32,253 nucleotides of DNA from Rhodocyclaceae bacterium. GTDB taxonomy: Bacteria > Pseudomonadota > Gammaproteobacteria > Burkholderiales > Rhodocyclaceae. Shown here in pieces: positions 1 through 7,935 of the stretch (the stretch's first letter is position 1; every line of letters begins with the position of its first letter). The notes beneath the pieces were generated by a model. It was not told where the DNA came from, did no database searches, and saw nothing but the letters and a program-made list of their open reading frames with translations. The stretch is taken from assembly GCA_016880655.1 (NCBI GenBank), contig JAEHDA010000141.1, forward strand, positions 1-32,253. The letters are read 5' to 3'. The position numbers were made by a program, and so were the translations under genes.

Positions 1-510
1 CGGACCACCGAGACCTACGTGACGTCAAGCCCGTCGATGGATATCTCCAAGGCGTCGAACTTCGAGCGCTTCGTATTCGACCTGGTCGGCCGCGACGCGG
101 CCGTGGTGAGCGAACTGTGGACCAGGGTCGACGCAGGCGGCAGTTTCGATCTGAACGGCACACCATTCATGGCGCGCCTGCCGGAGTTCGGCTTCGTCTC
201 GGGGCGCAGTACGCATGCCGACCGGCTGGCGACCATCCGCGACGTCTGGGAGCGCCACGATACGATGATCGACACCCACACCGCCGACGCCGTCAAGGTG
301 GCGCGCGAGCACCGCGAAGCGGGCGTGCCGATGGTGGTGCTGGAGACCGCACAGCCGGTGAAGTTCTCGGAAACGATCCGGGAAGCGCTCGGCCGCGACC
401 CGCTGCGGCCCGCCGACTTCGTCGGCATCGAGGATCTGCCCCAGCGCGTCGAAGTGATGGACGCCGACACCGAGGCGGTGAAGTCCTACATTGTCAAATT
501 TTGTGGCTGA
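1..510 (+). CDS. thrC: Threonine synthase, C-terminal part (cut by window edge)
   Basis: The reading frame is open from base 1 and ends at TGA 508-510, so only the last ~169 residues are present; the GTG at 19 in the ORF track is internal. The translation carries features I associate with the C-terminal part of proteobacterial threonine synthase: an IDTHTADAVKVA segment, VVLETAQPVKFSETI, and a GIEDLPQRVEVMDAD stretch near the end. The enzyme is a cytosolic PLP-dependent fold-type II lyase that converts O-phosphohomoserine to threonine. The PLP lysine and most of the catalytic domain lie upstream of the window. The gene converges on the minus-strand microprotein gene that follows. Family assignment is confident; start and full length are not visible. 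Confidence 0.88.
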   Translation, partial: RTTETYVTSSPSMDISKASNFERFVFDLVGRDAAVVSELWTRVDAGGSFDLNGTPFMARLPEFGFVSGRSTHADRLATIRDVWERHDTMIDTHTADAVKVAREHREAGVPMVVLETAQPVKFSETIREALGRDPLRPADFVGIEDLPQRVEVMDADTEAVKSYIVKFCG

Positions 511-527
511 AGAAGCATTGGGGCGCA

Positions 528-545
528 AAAAGCCGCGAGGCTCTT
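528..545 (-). terminator. Candidate intrinsic terminator for the microprotein gene
   Basis: On the minus strand the sequence AAGAGCC-TCGC-GGCTTTTT can form a 7-bp stem (one G-U pair) with a 4-nt loop running into a T-tract. It sits about 20 nt past the stop of the 45-aa minus-strand ORF and 18 nt past the thrC stop on the other strand, so it could serve either gene, more naturally the minus-strand one. The stem is short, so confidence is moderate. Confidence 0.42.
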
Positions 546-565
546 GCTAGCCCCCTTGCCGACGG

Positions 566-703
566 TCAGAGGTAGATGACCGCGGGGAAGACCGTTACGG
601 CCAGCGCCAGCACCAGCCATTCCAGGTTGTGCCTGGCAAGGAAGCCGGTGAAGTGCAAGACGAGAACGGTGATGGCGACGATGTAGTAGAGGATGAACAG
701 CAT
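566..703 (-). CDS. 45-aa predicted inner-membrane microprotein
   Basis: This ORF is too short for the supplied track. It starts at ATG (701-703, minus) and ends at TGA (566-568), giving 45 residues. The translation begins MLFILYYIVAITVLVL, has a short polar turn (ARHNLEW), then a second hydrophobic run, and ends FPAVIYL. That predicts a two-pass membrane hairpin with almost no soluble part. Coding support comes from the clean two-helix pattern and from an upstream TTGACA (732-737), a 16-bp spacer and GAGAAT (710-715) that would start transcription at or next to the ATG. No strong Shine-Dalgarno is visible. A terminator-like hairpin follows. I do not recognise the family and propose no function. 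Confidence 0.55.
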   Translation of the reverse strand: MLFILYYIVAITVLVLHFTGFLARHNLEWLVLALAVTVFPAVIYL

Positions 704-709
704 GTCGTC

Positions 710-737
710 ATTCTCGCTTTCTGTGCGGTCCTGTCAA
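710..737 (-). promoter_or_regulatory. Sigma-70-type promoter for the microprotein gene
   Basis: Read on the minus strand, a perfect TTGACA (732-737) is followed after 16 bp by GAGAAT (710-715). The -10 ends exactly 6 nt before the ATG of the 45-aa ORF, so the transcript would be leaderless or nearly so. The promoter lies between that ORF and tRNA-Ser. Confidence 0.5.
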
Positions 738-745
738 TCGGTGGC

Positions 746-836
746 TGGCGGAGAGGGCGGGATTCGAACCCGCGTTAGGCTATAAACCTAAACACGCTTT
801 CCAGGCGTGCGACTTAAACCGCTCATCCACCTCTCC
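746..836 (-). tRNA. tRNA-Ser (anticodon GGA)
   Basis: Read on the minus strand, the sequence starts GGAGAGGTGGATGAG and ends in GTTCGAATCCCGCC-CTCTCC-G-CCA. The 7-bp acceptor stem GGAGAGG/CCTCTCC closes (through the last stem bases), the T-loop GGTTCGAATCC is canonical, and the anticodon loop CTGGAAA gives GGA. The long variable arm (class II, 91 nt including encoded CCA) is typical of tRNA-Ser. It reads UCC/UCU codons. The 3' CCA is genomically encoded at 746-748. Confidence 0.96.
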
Positions 837-849
837 GCGTGAGGCGCGG

Positions 850-855
850 ATTGTA
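850..855 (-). promoter_or_regulatory. -10 element upstream of tRNA-Ser
   Basis: On the minus strand a TACAAT hexamer ends 13 nt before the mature 5' end of tRNA-Ser, a normal distance for a tRNA transcription start. I see no convincing -35 at 16-18 bp, and the element lies between the nadC stop and the tRNA, so read-through from nadC is also possible. Confidence 0.35.
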
Positions 856-870
856 CCGCGATTGTCATGA

Positions 871-1719
871 CTATTGTTCGGTATGGCGCAGCGACAGGTC
901 GATGGCGCGCACGTTCTTGGTCAGGCCGCCGATGGATATCCGATTGACTCCGGTTTCGGCGATCGCGCGCACCGTTTCGAGGCGCACGCCGCCCGAAGCT
1001 TCGAGTTCCGCGCGTGCGGCGTTGATGGCGACGGCCTCGCGCATCTGATCCAGGTCCATGTTGTCGAGCAGGATCATGGTGGCGCCGCAATCGAGCGCCT
1101 CGGCGAGTTGCGCCAGCGTTTCCACCTCGACCTGGATGAAGACATCGCCGCTGGCCAGGCGCCGGGCCTGTTCGAGTGCCTGCGGAATGCCGTCCGCAGC
1201 GATGATGTGGTTCTCCTTGATCAGGATGCCGTCGTAGAGCCCGAGGCGATGGTTGGTGCCGCCGCCGCAGCGCACTGCGTATTTCTGCGCCAATCGCAGT
1301 CCGGGCAGCGTCTTCCGGGTATCGACGATACGGGCGCCGGTACCGACGATGGCGTCGACGTAACGACGGGTGGTCGTGGCAGTACCCGACAGAAGCTGGA
1401 GGAAGTTGAGGGCGGCGCGCTCGGCGGTGAGCAGCGCGCGGGTGTCGGCGCGAATTTCGCAGAGCGTCTGGCCAGGGGCGATGCGCTCGCCGTCGCTGGC
1501 CACCCATTCGATTTCCGCGGCAGGGTCGAGTTGCTGGAAGCAGGCATCGAACCAGGCCTGCCCGGCCAGGGTCGCTTCCTCGCGGCTGATCACGGTACCG
1601 GTCGATTGGTGTCCGGCCGGGGTCAGGAGTGCGGTCAGGTCGCCGCCGCCGATGTCCTCGACCAGTGCCGTAGAAACGTTGCGGTCGATTTCCGCCGCCA
1701 GATGCAATGCGAAGTCCAT
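871..1719 (-). CDS. nadC: Nicotinate-nucleotide pyrophosphorylase (carboxylating), quinolinate phosphoribosyltransferase
   Basis: The 282-aa product has the usual length of NadC. It catalyses quinolinate + PRPP to nicotinate mononucleotide + CO2 + PPi, the step that feeds de novo NAD synthesis in the cytosol. Visible signatures are an N-terminal EDIGGGDLTA segment, LNFLQLLSGTATTTRRYVDA, the phosphate/quinolinate-binding DTRKTLPGLR, KYAVRCGGGTNHRLGL with DGILIKENH, and the C-terminal barrel motifs DNMDLD and GVNRISIGGLTKN. The ATG is preceded by AGGGG at a suitable distance. It begins 2 nt after the stop of the DMT transporter gene and is probably co-transcribed with it and with nnr. Its placement next to nnr and rnf gives the block an NAD theme. 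Confidence 0.95.
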   Translation of the reverse strand: MDFALHLAAEIDRNVSTALVEDIGGGDLTALLTPAGHQSTGTVISREEATLAGQAWFDACFQQLDPAAEIEWVASDGERIAPGQTLCEIRADTRALLTAERAALNFLQLLSGTATTTRRYVDAIVGTGARIVDTRKTLPGLRLAQKYAVRCGGGTNHRLGLYDGILIKENHIIAADGIPQALEQARRLASGDVFIQVEVETLAQLAEALDCGATMILLDNMDLDQMREAVAINAARAELEASGGVRLETVRAIAETGVNRISIGGLTKNVRAIDLSLRHTEQ

Positions 1720-1721
1720 GA

Positions 1722-2618
1722 CTAACCCCTTTCGGTGTCGATTCTACCGGCGGCGGATCGTTCGACCAGCGCCACGGCGATGCCGCCCGCGACGATGGTG
1801 ATCATGCCGGCGATCGAGAGCGCGTCCGGCCATTGGTCGTAGAACAGCCAGCCGAGCAGTGACGCCCAGACCAACTGGACATAGAGAAACGGTGCCAACA
1901 CCGACGCTGGCGCGTGGCGGAAGGCGTGCGTGAGCAGGAAGTGGCCGGTGCCGCCGTAGATGGCCAGCGAGCAGATCATCAGCGCGTCGAGCGGACCCGG
2001 CGTCGGGCCGGCCCAGATCCAGGGCAACGCCAGCGACATGGCGACGGTACCGACCAGGGCGGTGTAGAACACCATGGTGAGCGGTTTTTCGGTCGCGGTC
2101 ATCTTGCGCGTCTGGATCTGGTAGAAGGCGTAGCAGACCGCCGCGATCATGGTGTACGCGATGCCCGCCGGGGCGAGCGTGCTGCCCGGACGGGCAATCA
2201 GCACCATGCCGGCGAAGCCGACCAGCGCCGCGATCCAGCGCGGCATGCCGACCTTCTCGCCGAGCATCGGCCCGGCCAGCAGCGCGACGATCAACGGCGT
2301 GACGAAGATCAGCGCGGTCGTCTCGGCGAGCGGCATGACCTGGAAGGCGGCCATGGCGAAGCCGGTGACGGCGACCAGCAGCAGCGCGCGGACGGTCTGC
2401 GCCAGCGGTCGCGTCGTGCGCACAAGTCCGAGACCGTGCTTCGGGCCGAGGAGGGCGACCATGAGCAGGCAATGCACGGTATAGCGCGCCCAGACCAGCA
2501 AAGGCACGTTGAAGGTTTGCGACAGGTGCTTGGAAGTGGCGTCGAGCAGCGCAAAGCAGAGCATGGCTGCCAGCATCAGGGTCACCGCCCGCAGCGGGTG
2601 GTGACTATGCATCGACAA
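1722..2618 (-). CDS. DMT-superfamily (EamA) transporter
   Basis: The 298-aa protein is strongly hydrophobic with about ten membrane spans arranged as two EamA repeats, the layout of the drug/metabolite transporter superfamily. The first repeat includes LMLAAMLCFALLDATSKHL and a PLAETTALIFVTPLIVALLAG stretch; the second starts near IAYTMIAAVCYAFYQIQTR and ends with SIAGMITIVAGGIAVAL. Such proteins usually export small metabolites or amino acids from the inner membrane; the substrate cannot be read from sequence. Its 5' end overlaps the end of nnr by 14 nt, and nadC follows after 2 nt, so translation is likely coupled. The second Met (residue 3) is an alternative start. Confidence 0.85.
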   Translation of the reverse strand: MSMHSHHPLRAVTLMLAAMLCFALLDATSKHLSQTFNVPLLVWARYTVHCLLMVALLGPKHGLGLVRTTRPLAQTVRALLLVAVTGFAMAAFQVMPLAETTALIFVTPLIVALLAGPMLGEKVGMPRWIAALVGFAGMVLIARPGSTLAPAGIAYTMIAAVCYAFYQIQTRKMTATEKPLTMVFYTALVGTVAMSLALPWIWAGPTPGPLDALMICSLAIYGGTGHFLLTHAFRHAPASVLAPFLYVQLVWASLLGWLFYDQWPDALSIAGMITIVAGGIAVALVERSAAGRIDTERG

Positions 2619-4008
2619 GCCAGCGATTCAGCAGCGATCGGGTAGCGTCGATGAGTTCGCCGGCGGTTAGGCCGACCGGGCCTGTTCCGGCCGCGACCAG
2701 CGCGTCTGCGGCGGCGCCGTGGAGGTGCACCGCAGCCAGCACGGCTTTCGATGCCGGCCAATGCTGGGCGATGAGCGCGGCGACCATGCCCGTAAGCACG
2801 TCGCCGCTGCCGGCCGAGGCAAGGCCGGCATTGCCGGTCGCATTGATGAACCATGTGCCGTCGGGTGCGGCGACGACGCTGCCGCAGCCCTTGAGGACCA
2901 CGATGGCGCAATGGCGGCGCGCGAGTTCGAGCGCAGCGGCGAGCCGGTCGGCCTGCACGGCTTCCGTGGTCGTGCCGAGCAGGCGCGCGGCCTCGGCGGG
3001 GTGCGGCGTGAGAATCGTCGGCGTACTCGGCGTGTCGCGACGGCTGACTTTTGCCAGCAGCACCGGGTGCGCGGCCAGCAGGTTGAGCGCGTCGGCGTCG
3101 AGCACCAGCGGCAGCGGTGTATCGACGGCGCGACGCAGCAGATCGAGCGCTTCGTCCGACTGGCCGAGGCCGGGGCCTGCGGCCAGGACGGTGGCGAGGC
3201 CGACAGTCTCGGTGGCGGCGCGCAGCATCAGTTCCGGCTGTTGGGGATCGACGGGAAGGCGTTCCAGCATGCCGACGTAGACGCGACCGGCGCCGAGCTT
3301 CAGCGCCGCTCGGCCGGCCAGCAGCGCGGCGCCGGCCATGCCGGGCGCGCCACCGATGATGCCGACGCTGCCGAAGTCGCCCTTGTGCGAGTTGCACCCG
3401 CGCGGTTGCAGGCAGGCGCGGAAAAGTTCCGGCGAAACCAGCCGACCTTCCGGCGTGCCGATGTCGACGCCGAGCGTGTCGACGGAGACGTCACCGCAAT
3501 GGTCGGGGCCGTCCAGCGTGTAGAGGCCCGGCTTGCCGGCGATGAAACTGATCGTCCGCGTTGCGCGTACCGCGGTACCCAGCACGCGCCCGGTATCGCC
3601 GCACAGGCCGCTCGGGATGTCGATGGCGAGCACGGGGCAGGGTAGCGCGTTGATGTGCTCAACGACGGCGGCGAATGGACCTTCGACCGGGCGCGCCAGG
3701 CCGATGCCGAATACGGCGTCGATGGCCAGCCGCCAGTCGCGTGCCGGAATGTCTTCGGCAGCGGCGCGAACGACGACGGTGTCGAGTCCCTGCTCCATGA
3801 GAATGCGCGCTGCGACGAGGCCGTCGCCGCCGTTGTTGCCGGGGCCGGCGACGATCAGGATCGGTCCGGTATTGCCACCCAGCATTTCCTGCGTGGCGGC
3901 GGCGATCGCTGCGCCGGCGCGTTCCATCAGCGGCGGCACGGCATCGGCAAAGCACGCTTCGATGGCGCGAATGCCGGCAGTGCGGAGGAGTGCGGTGGAG
4001 CGGCTCAT
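2605..4008 (-). CDS. nnr: Bifunctional NAD(P)H-hydrate repair enzyme (epimerase + ADP/ATP-dependent dehydratase)
   Basis: This 467-aa protein fuses two domains in the YjeF arrangement. Residues ~1-210 form the NAD(P)HX epimerase (YjeF_N) domain, with GPGNNGGDGLVAARIL and AVFGIGLARPVEGP. Residues ~225-460 form the ribokinase-like NAD(P)HX dehydratase, with HKGDFGSVGIIGG, LDADALNLL, TPHPAEAARLLG and the AGSGDVLTGM nucleotide/catalytic motif. The two activities epimerise and dehydrate damaged NADHX/NADPHX back to usable cofactor. The gene starts 24 nt downstream of rnfE. A TACAAT hexamer ends exactly 6 nt before its ATG, so besides read-through from rnf it may have its own, leaderless promoter. 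A repair enzyme beside Rnf and nadC makes metabolic sense. Confidence 0.93.
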   Translation of the reverse strand: MSRSTALLRTAGIRAIEACFADAVPPLMERAGAAIAAATQEMLGGNTGPILIVAGPGNNGGDGLVAARILMEQGLDTVVVRAAAEDIPARDWRLAIDAVFGIGLARPVEGPFAAVVEHINALPCPVLAIDIPSGLCGDTGRVLGTAVRATRTISFIAGKPGLYTLDGPDHCGDVSVDTLGVDIGTPEGRLVSPELFRACLQPRGCNSHKGDFGSVGIIGGAPGMAGAALLAGRAALKLGAGRVYVGMLERLPVDPQQPELMLRAATETVGLATVLAAGPGLGQSDEALDLLRRAVDTPLPLVLDADALNLLAAHPVLLAKVSRRDTPSTPTILTPHPAEAARLLGTTTEAVQADRLAAALELARRHCAIVVLKGCGSVVAAPDGTWFINATGNAGLASAGSGDVLTGMVAALIAQHWPASKAVLAAVHLHGAAADALVAAGTGPVGLTAGELIDATRSLLNRWLVDA

Positions 4009-4014
4009 GGCGGC

Positions 4015-4020
4015 ATTGTA
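4015..4020 (-). promoter_or_regulatory. -10-like TACAAT 6 nt before the nnr start
   Basis: On the minus strand the order is TACAAT-GCCGCC-ATG. No Shine-Dalgarno fits in that gap and no good -35 is visible at 16-18 bp. It matches the same spacing seen upstream of several other genes in the window. Confidence 0.4.
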
Positions 4021-4032
4021 GCCGCCCGCCGA

Positions 4033-4707
4033 TCAGGACTGCGTTTGCGTATGCCGGACGAGCTGCGCCTTGGCACGTTCGTTGGCTCGCGCGTCGAGCC
4101 AATTGCGGCCCGCGATCATCAGGCCGAGGACGAAGAAGGCGCCCGGCGGCAGCATGGCGAGCAGGAAGCCCGGGTAGTCGTCGGGCAAGACCTGGATGCC
4201 ATGGCTGCCGGGAATGACCATTTCGATGCCCGACAGAATCGTGCCCTGGCCGACGAACTCGCGAATGGCGCCGAGCAGGCCGATGACCCAGACGAAGCCG
4301 ATTCCCATCCATAGGCCGTCCAGCACCGAGACCCCGACCGGATTCTTGGCGGCAAACGCCTCCACTCGCGCCAGCACGATGCAATTGACGACAATCAGTG
4401 GAATGAAGATTCCCAGGACCAGGTAGAGATCATGCAGCCAGGCGTTGAACGAGAGGTCGACTACGGTGACCAGCGCCGCGATGATCAGGATGAAGACGGG
4501 GATGCGTATTTCGTAGGGAATGAAGCTGCGCAGGGACGAGATGATCAAGTTGGACATGCCCATCACCATGATGGTGGCAATGCCCAGGCTGACCGCGTTG
4601 ACCGTGCTGGTGCTGATTGCCAGCAAGGAACAGAGGCCGAGCATCTGGCCGAGGACCGGATTCTGGTTCCAGAGTCCGTTCTTGACGATCTCGCCGTGAA
4701 AGCTCAT
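4033..4707 (-). CDS. rnfE: Ion-translocating Rnf/Rsx complex, membrane subunit E
   Basis: The 224-aa product matches the RnfE/RsxE subunit in length and pattern: six predicted membrane helices, an N-terminal GLWNQNPVLGQMLGLC segment, SLRSFIPYEIRIPVFILIIA, and a VEAFAAKNPVGVSVLDG loop. RnfE is homologous to RnfA and sits in the inner membrane, where the two together help bind an iron-sulfur centre and carry electrons across the core of the complex. Its ATG overlaps the rnfG stop (ATGA), so translation is coupled. It is the last rnf gene; nnr follows after 24 nt. A charged C-terminal tail (RANERAKAQLVRH) is cytoplasmic. Confidence 0.95.
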   Translation of the reverse strand: MSFHGEIVKNGLWNQNPVLGQMLGLCSLLAISTSTVNAVSLGIATIMVMGMSNLIISSLRSFIPYEIRIPVFILIIAALVTVVDLSFNAWLHDLYLVLGIFIPLIVVNCIVLARVEAFAAKNPVGVSVLDGLWMGIGFVWVIGLLGAIREFVGQGTILSGIEMVIPGSHGIQVLPDDYPGFLLAMLPPGAFFVLGLMIAGRNWLDARANERAKAQLVRHTQTQS

Positions 4708-5372
4708 TTTTCAACCTCCTCCAACGATGCGCCTGCGGGCAGGGCGAAGAGCTTCGCACGATTCTCGGCCGCCCAGATGACGGCCTTGCCCGAGGCGTTG
4801 GCGACTGCCCGTGCCGAAATGGTGGCGCCCGTGCGGTAGGCGAATTCGCCGCCATCCTTCGTCACCTTCCAGCGTCCGCCCAGTGCCAGATCGTAGCCCT
4901 GGCCGTTGAACTGCGCAATCCAGGGGCTGGCCTTGTTCTTGTCCTTCTTCGGATCGATGTAGTCGCCCAGTCCGGGCGTTTCCTTGTGGCCGGTGACGCG
5001 TACGGCCGTCACGCGGCCATCGGCGGTCATCGCCAGCACCAGTCCGATGCGCCCGGCGTAGCCGTCCGGCGCGGCGGCTTCCAGGACCAGCGCTACGGGC
5101 TCGCCGGCCTTGCGCGCGCGGTAGAGTTTCGTTGCTCCCGTCGCGCCGAGTTCCTTGAGCAGCGGCAGCTCGACGGCATCGGCCAGCAGGTCGTTGTCGT
5201 AAGACGCGGGCGGCAGGATCTCGTTGATGAGCTTGAGCTTCTCTGCCTGGGCGCTGGCGTCGAGCAGGGGTTTGGTGGCCTGGTAGGTCGCCGCCATGAG
5301 GCCGGTGAATACAAGCGTGAACAGCACCAATACCACGGCCGAACTGAAGGAGATGCGCACCGATTCCTTCAC
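4704..5372 (-). CDS. rnfG: Ion-translocating Rnf/Rsx complex, flavin subunit G
   Basis: The ORF track shows this fused to upstream shadow sequence. The real start is GTG at 5372, overlapping the rnfD stop (GTGA), giving 222 residues. There is one N-terminal membrane helix (about 8-28) and a periplasmic FMN-binding domain. The conserved GHKETPGLGD lies at 128-137, and the covalent flavinylation motif (S/T)GAT is seen as TGAT at 181-184, so FMN should be phosphoester-linked to Thr184. RnfG passes electrons within the Rnf complex between membrane and periplasmic centres. Flavin attachment requires an ApbE-type transferase, which is not in the window. Confidence 0.94.
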   Translation of the reverse strand: MKESVRISFSSAVVLVLFTLVFTGLMAATYQATKPLLDASAQAEKLKLINEILPPASYDNDLLADAVELPLLKELGATGATKLYRARKAGEPVALVLEAAAPDGYAGRIGLVLAMTADGRVTAVRVTGHKETPGLGDYIDPKKDKNKASPWIAQFNGQGYDLALGGRWKVTKDGGEFAYRTGATISARAVANASGKAVIWAAENRAKLFALPAGASLEEVEK

Positions 5373-6397
5373 CGCTGAGGTTCCTTGCCGGCCTTGCCCT
5401 TGTGGCCGAACACTGCCGGCTGGGTATGCATGTCGATCAGCGGCACGCAGATGTTCATCAGCAACGTAGCGAATGCGATGCCGTCCGGATAGGCGCCGAA
5501 CACGCGGATGATCCAGGTCAGCAGCGCCAGTCCGGCGGCGAAGATCAGCTTGCCGCGCGGCGTCGTCGAGCCCGATACCGGGTCGGTGGCGATGAAGAAG
5601 GCGCCGAGCATGGCGCCGCCGGTCAGCATGTGGAATACCGGGCCTGCGTATTGATCCGGGTTGGCGAGGTTCGCCAGCAACGACGCGAGGCACAGCGTAC
5701 CGAGGAAGGCCGCCGGGACGTGCCAGGTGATGACGCGCTGCTGGATGAGCCAGAGGCCGCCGATCAGGTAGCCAAGCGCGATCCACTCCCAGCCCTTGCC
5801 GCCGATATTGCCGAAGGTGGCGTGGCTGCCGAGCACGCCCGAGACGGTGGCGCGGGCCTCCGGAGTGTGCAAGGCGGTGCGCAAAGCGTCGAGCGGCGTT
5901 GCCATGACGATGGCGTCCAGGTGGCGCTGACCGAAGATGGCCTGTATCTGCGCGGCGAAATCGGTAAAGCCGACCGCTGGCCACTGGGACATCAGTTGCG
6001 GATAGGCGACGATCATGGAGCAGAAAGCGACCATGGCCGGATTGAACGGATTCTGGCCGAGGCCGCCGTAGAGATGCTTGGCGATCACGATGGCGATCAG
6101 CACCGCGAGCATGGTCAGCCACCACGGCGCGATCGGCGGCACCGTCAGGGCGACCAGCCAGGCCGTGACCAGCGCACTGCCGTCGGCAAGGAACGGCCTG
6201 ACCGGCTTCTTGCGGATCGTCAGCATGAGCGCTTCCGCAAGCAGCGCGGTGACCGAGGCGATGGCGATCTGCACGACGACCGCCCAGCCGAAGAAATTGA
6301 TGTATATGGCGATGCCCGGCAGCAGCGCGGCCAGTACCTTCAGCATTACGAGCTGGACGCTGGCCGGTTGGCGCAGGAACGGCGAGCTACTCGGCAC
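5369..6397 (-). CDS. rnfD: Ion-translocating Rnf/Rsx complex, membrane flavin subunit D
   Basis: The 342-aa protein is a polytopic membrane subunit of the NqrB/RnfD family. Family features include KKPVRPFLADGSALVTAWLVAL, KHLYGGLGQNPFNPAM, and FFIATDPVSGSTTPRGKLIFA near the C-terminus. The periplasmic VMATPLDA segment places Thr167 where RnfD proteins carry covalent FMN. RnfD is thought to form much of the cation path of the pump. It overlaps the end of rnfC by 11 nt and rnfG by 4 nt. The start ATG leads directly into a short polar N-terminus and then the first helix, as expected. Confidence 0.94.
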   Translation of the reverse strand: MPSSSPFLRQPASVQLVMLKVLAALLPGIAIYINFFGWAVVVQIAIASVTALLAEALMLTIRKKPVRPFLADGSALVTAWLVALTVPPIAPWWLTMLAVLIAIVIAKHLYGGLGQNPFNPAMVAFCSMIVAYPQLMSQWPAVGFTDFAAQIQAIFGQRHLDAIVMATPLDALRTALHTPEARATVSGVLGSHATFGNIGGKGWEWIALGYLIGGLWLIQQRVITWHVPAAFLGTLCLASLLANLANPDQYAGPVFHMLTGGAMLGAFFIATDPVSGSTTPRGKLIFAAGLALLTWIIRVFGAYPDGIAFATLLMNICVPLIDMHTQPAVFGHKGKAGKEPQR

Positions 6398-7934
6398 TCG
6401 GTTTCTCCTCGGCCTTGGGTTCTTGCGTACGGGCCATGGCGGCGGCGATCAGGGCCTTCTTTTCATCGGCGTCGCCAGCCGCGGCCAGCTTGGCCTTGGT
6501 TTCGGCGGCCTTGGCCGCCAGCTTGGCGGCCTTTTCCTGCTTCTCGCGTTCTTCGCGCTCGAGCCGGAATTCGTAGCGCAGGCGGGCGGCATCGGCCGCT
6601 TCGTTTTCCTTTTCCCTGGCGCGGATCTCGCTCTTGGCGAAGCGGAAGTAATCCACCAGCGGAATGCGGGACGGGCAGACGTAGGTGCAGCAGCCGCACT
6701 CGATGCAGTCGAACAGGTGGTATTCCTGCGCCTTGCCGAGGATCTTGGCGCGCGAGAACCAGAACATCTCGAAGGGCTGGAGATCCATCGGGCAGGCGCG
6801 CGCGCAACTGCCGCAGCGGATGCAGGGCATCTCCGGGCCGGGCGGCGGGAACATTGCCTTCGATCCGGCCAGGATGCAATTGGTGGCCTTGACCAGCGGC
6901 GCATCGAGCGTGGGCAGTGCAAAGCCCATCATCGGGCCGCCCATCAGCGTGCGGTCGGTATCGGCCTTCGGTTCGGCCAGCTTCAGCAGGTCGGAAATCG
7001 GGGTACCGATGCGGACCTCGAAGTTGCCGGGCCGCTCGACATTGCCGGTGACCGTGACCAGGCGCGAGATCATCGGTTCGCCGCTCAGCAGGGCGCGCGC
7101 CGTGGCGCAGGCCGTGCCGACGTTGAAGCACTGCACCCCGTAGTCGGGCCCGAGCTTGCCGAACGGAATTTCGATGCCGGTCAGCACGCGGATCAACTGC
7201 TTTTCACCGCCGGCGGGATAGCGCGTCGGCACGGCGATGACCTCGATGGGGAGGCCGGAGCGTTTCGCTGCGGCCGTGCTCATGGCTGACACCGCTTCCG
7301 GCTTGTTGTCCTCGATGCCGACGACGATGCGCTTCGCTCCCGCGATGTGGGCGAGGATGGCGGCCCCGTCGAGAATCTCGTCGGGTTTGGTGCGCATCAA
7401 CAGGTCGTCGCAGGTGATGAAAGGCTCGCATTCGGCGCCGTTGAGAATCAGCGTCTCGATATCCTGTGTCGGGCTGTGCTGCGTCTTGACGAAGCTCGGG
7501 AACGCGGCGCCGCCCAGGCCGACCACGCCGGCATCGCGCAGCCGCATGCGCAGTTCGTCGACCGGCAGGGAGTATGGGTCCACTGCGGAATGCTCGATCC
7601 AGCGGTCCTCGCCGTCGGCCTCGATGACCACGCAGGGAGAGAGCAAACCGGACGGATGGGGAATGGGGTGGGTTTCGATGCCGCGCACCGTACCCGACGT
7701 CGGCGCGTGAATCGCGACGGAAATCGAGCCGCCCGGGCCGGCAATGATTTGGCCCTTCAGGACCTTGTCGCCGGCCTGGACCAGCGGACGCGACGCAAGG
7801 CCGGCATTCTGCCGCAGCGGCACGGTCAGGACCGGCGACAGCGGGGCGACGGCAATGGCGGCCTGGTTGGATTCGGCCTTGTGGCTGGCGGGCTTGACAC
7901 CGCCAGTGAACTTGAATAGTTCGCGAACGTTCAT
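6387..7934 (-). CDS. rnfC: Ion-translocating Rnf/Rsx complex, NADH-binding ferredoxin-like subunit C
   Basis: The 515-aa product is the peripheral cytoplasmic subunit that is expected to bind NADH and FMN and hold two [4Fe-4S] clusters. The N-terminus has VPLRQNAGLASRPLVQAGDKVLKGQ (lipoyl-like region). A GLGGAAFPSFVK segment and NGAECEPFITCDD are typical of the NuoF-like flavin/NADH domain. Two cluster motifs follow: CIRCGSCARACP and CIECGCCTYVCP. The C-terminus after about residue 445 is a Lys/Ala/Glu-rich, probably coiled-coil extension (EREEREKQEKAAKLAAKAAE), variable in this family. The gene starts 1 nt after the rnfB stop. Confidence 0.95.
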   Translation of the reverse strand: MNVRELFKFTGGVKPASHKAESNQAAIAVAPLSPVLTVPLRQNAGLASRPLVQAGDKVLKGQIIAGPGGSISVAIHAPTSGTVRGIETHPIPHPSGLLSPCVVIEADGEDRWIEHSAVDPYSLPVDELRMRLRDAGVVGLGGAAFPSFVKTQHSPTQDIETLILNGAECEPFITCDDLLMRTKPDEILDGAAILAHIAGAKRIVVGIEDNKPEAVSAMSTAAAKRSGLPIEVIAVPTRYPAGGEKQLIRVLTGIEIPFGKLGPDYGVQCFNVGTACATARALLSGEPMISRLVTVTGNVERPGNFEVRIGTPISDLLKLAEPKADTDRTLMGGPMMGFALPTLDAPLVKATNCILAGSKAMFPPPGPEMPCIRCGSCARACPMDLQPFEMFWFSRAKILGKAQEYHLFDCIECGCCTYVCPSRIPLVDYFRFAKSEIRAREKENEAADAARLRYEFRLEREEREKQEKAAKLAAKAAETKAKLAAAGDADEKKALIAAAMARTQEPKAEEKPSAE

Positions 7935-7935
7935 G

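Noticed and set aside
4704-6125. 473-aa ORF in the track spanning rnfG and most of rnfD
   Set aside because: Only the C-terminal 222 residues (rnfG) are real. The Arg/His/Pro-rich N-terminal part is rnfD read in the wrong frame, and rnfD is confidently coded across that stretch.
5402-6892. 496-aa plus-strand ORF opposite rnfD/rnfC
   Set aside because: Low-complexity Arg/Asp/Gly composition typical of antisense frames; the rnf genes explain this DNA.
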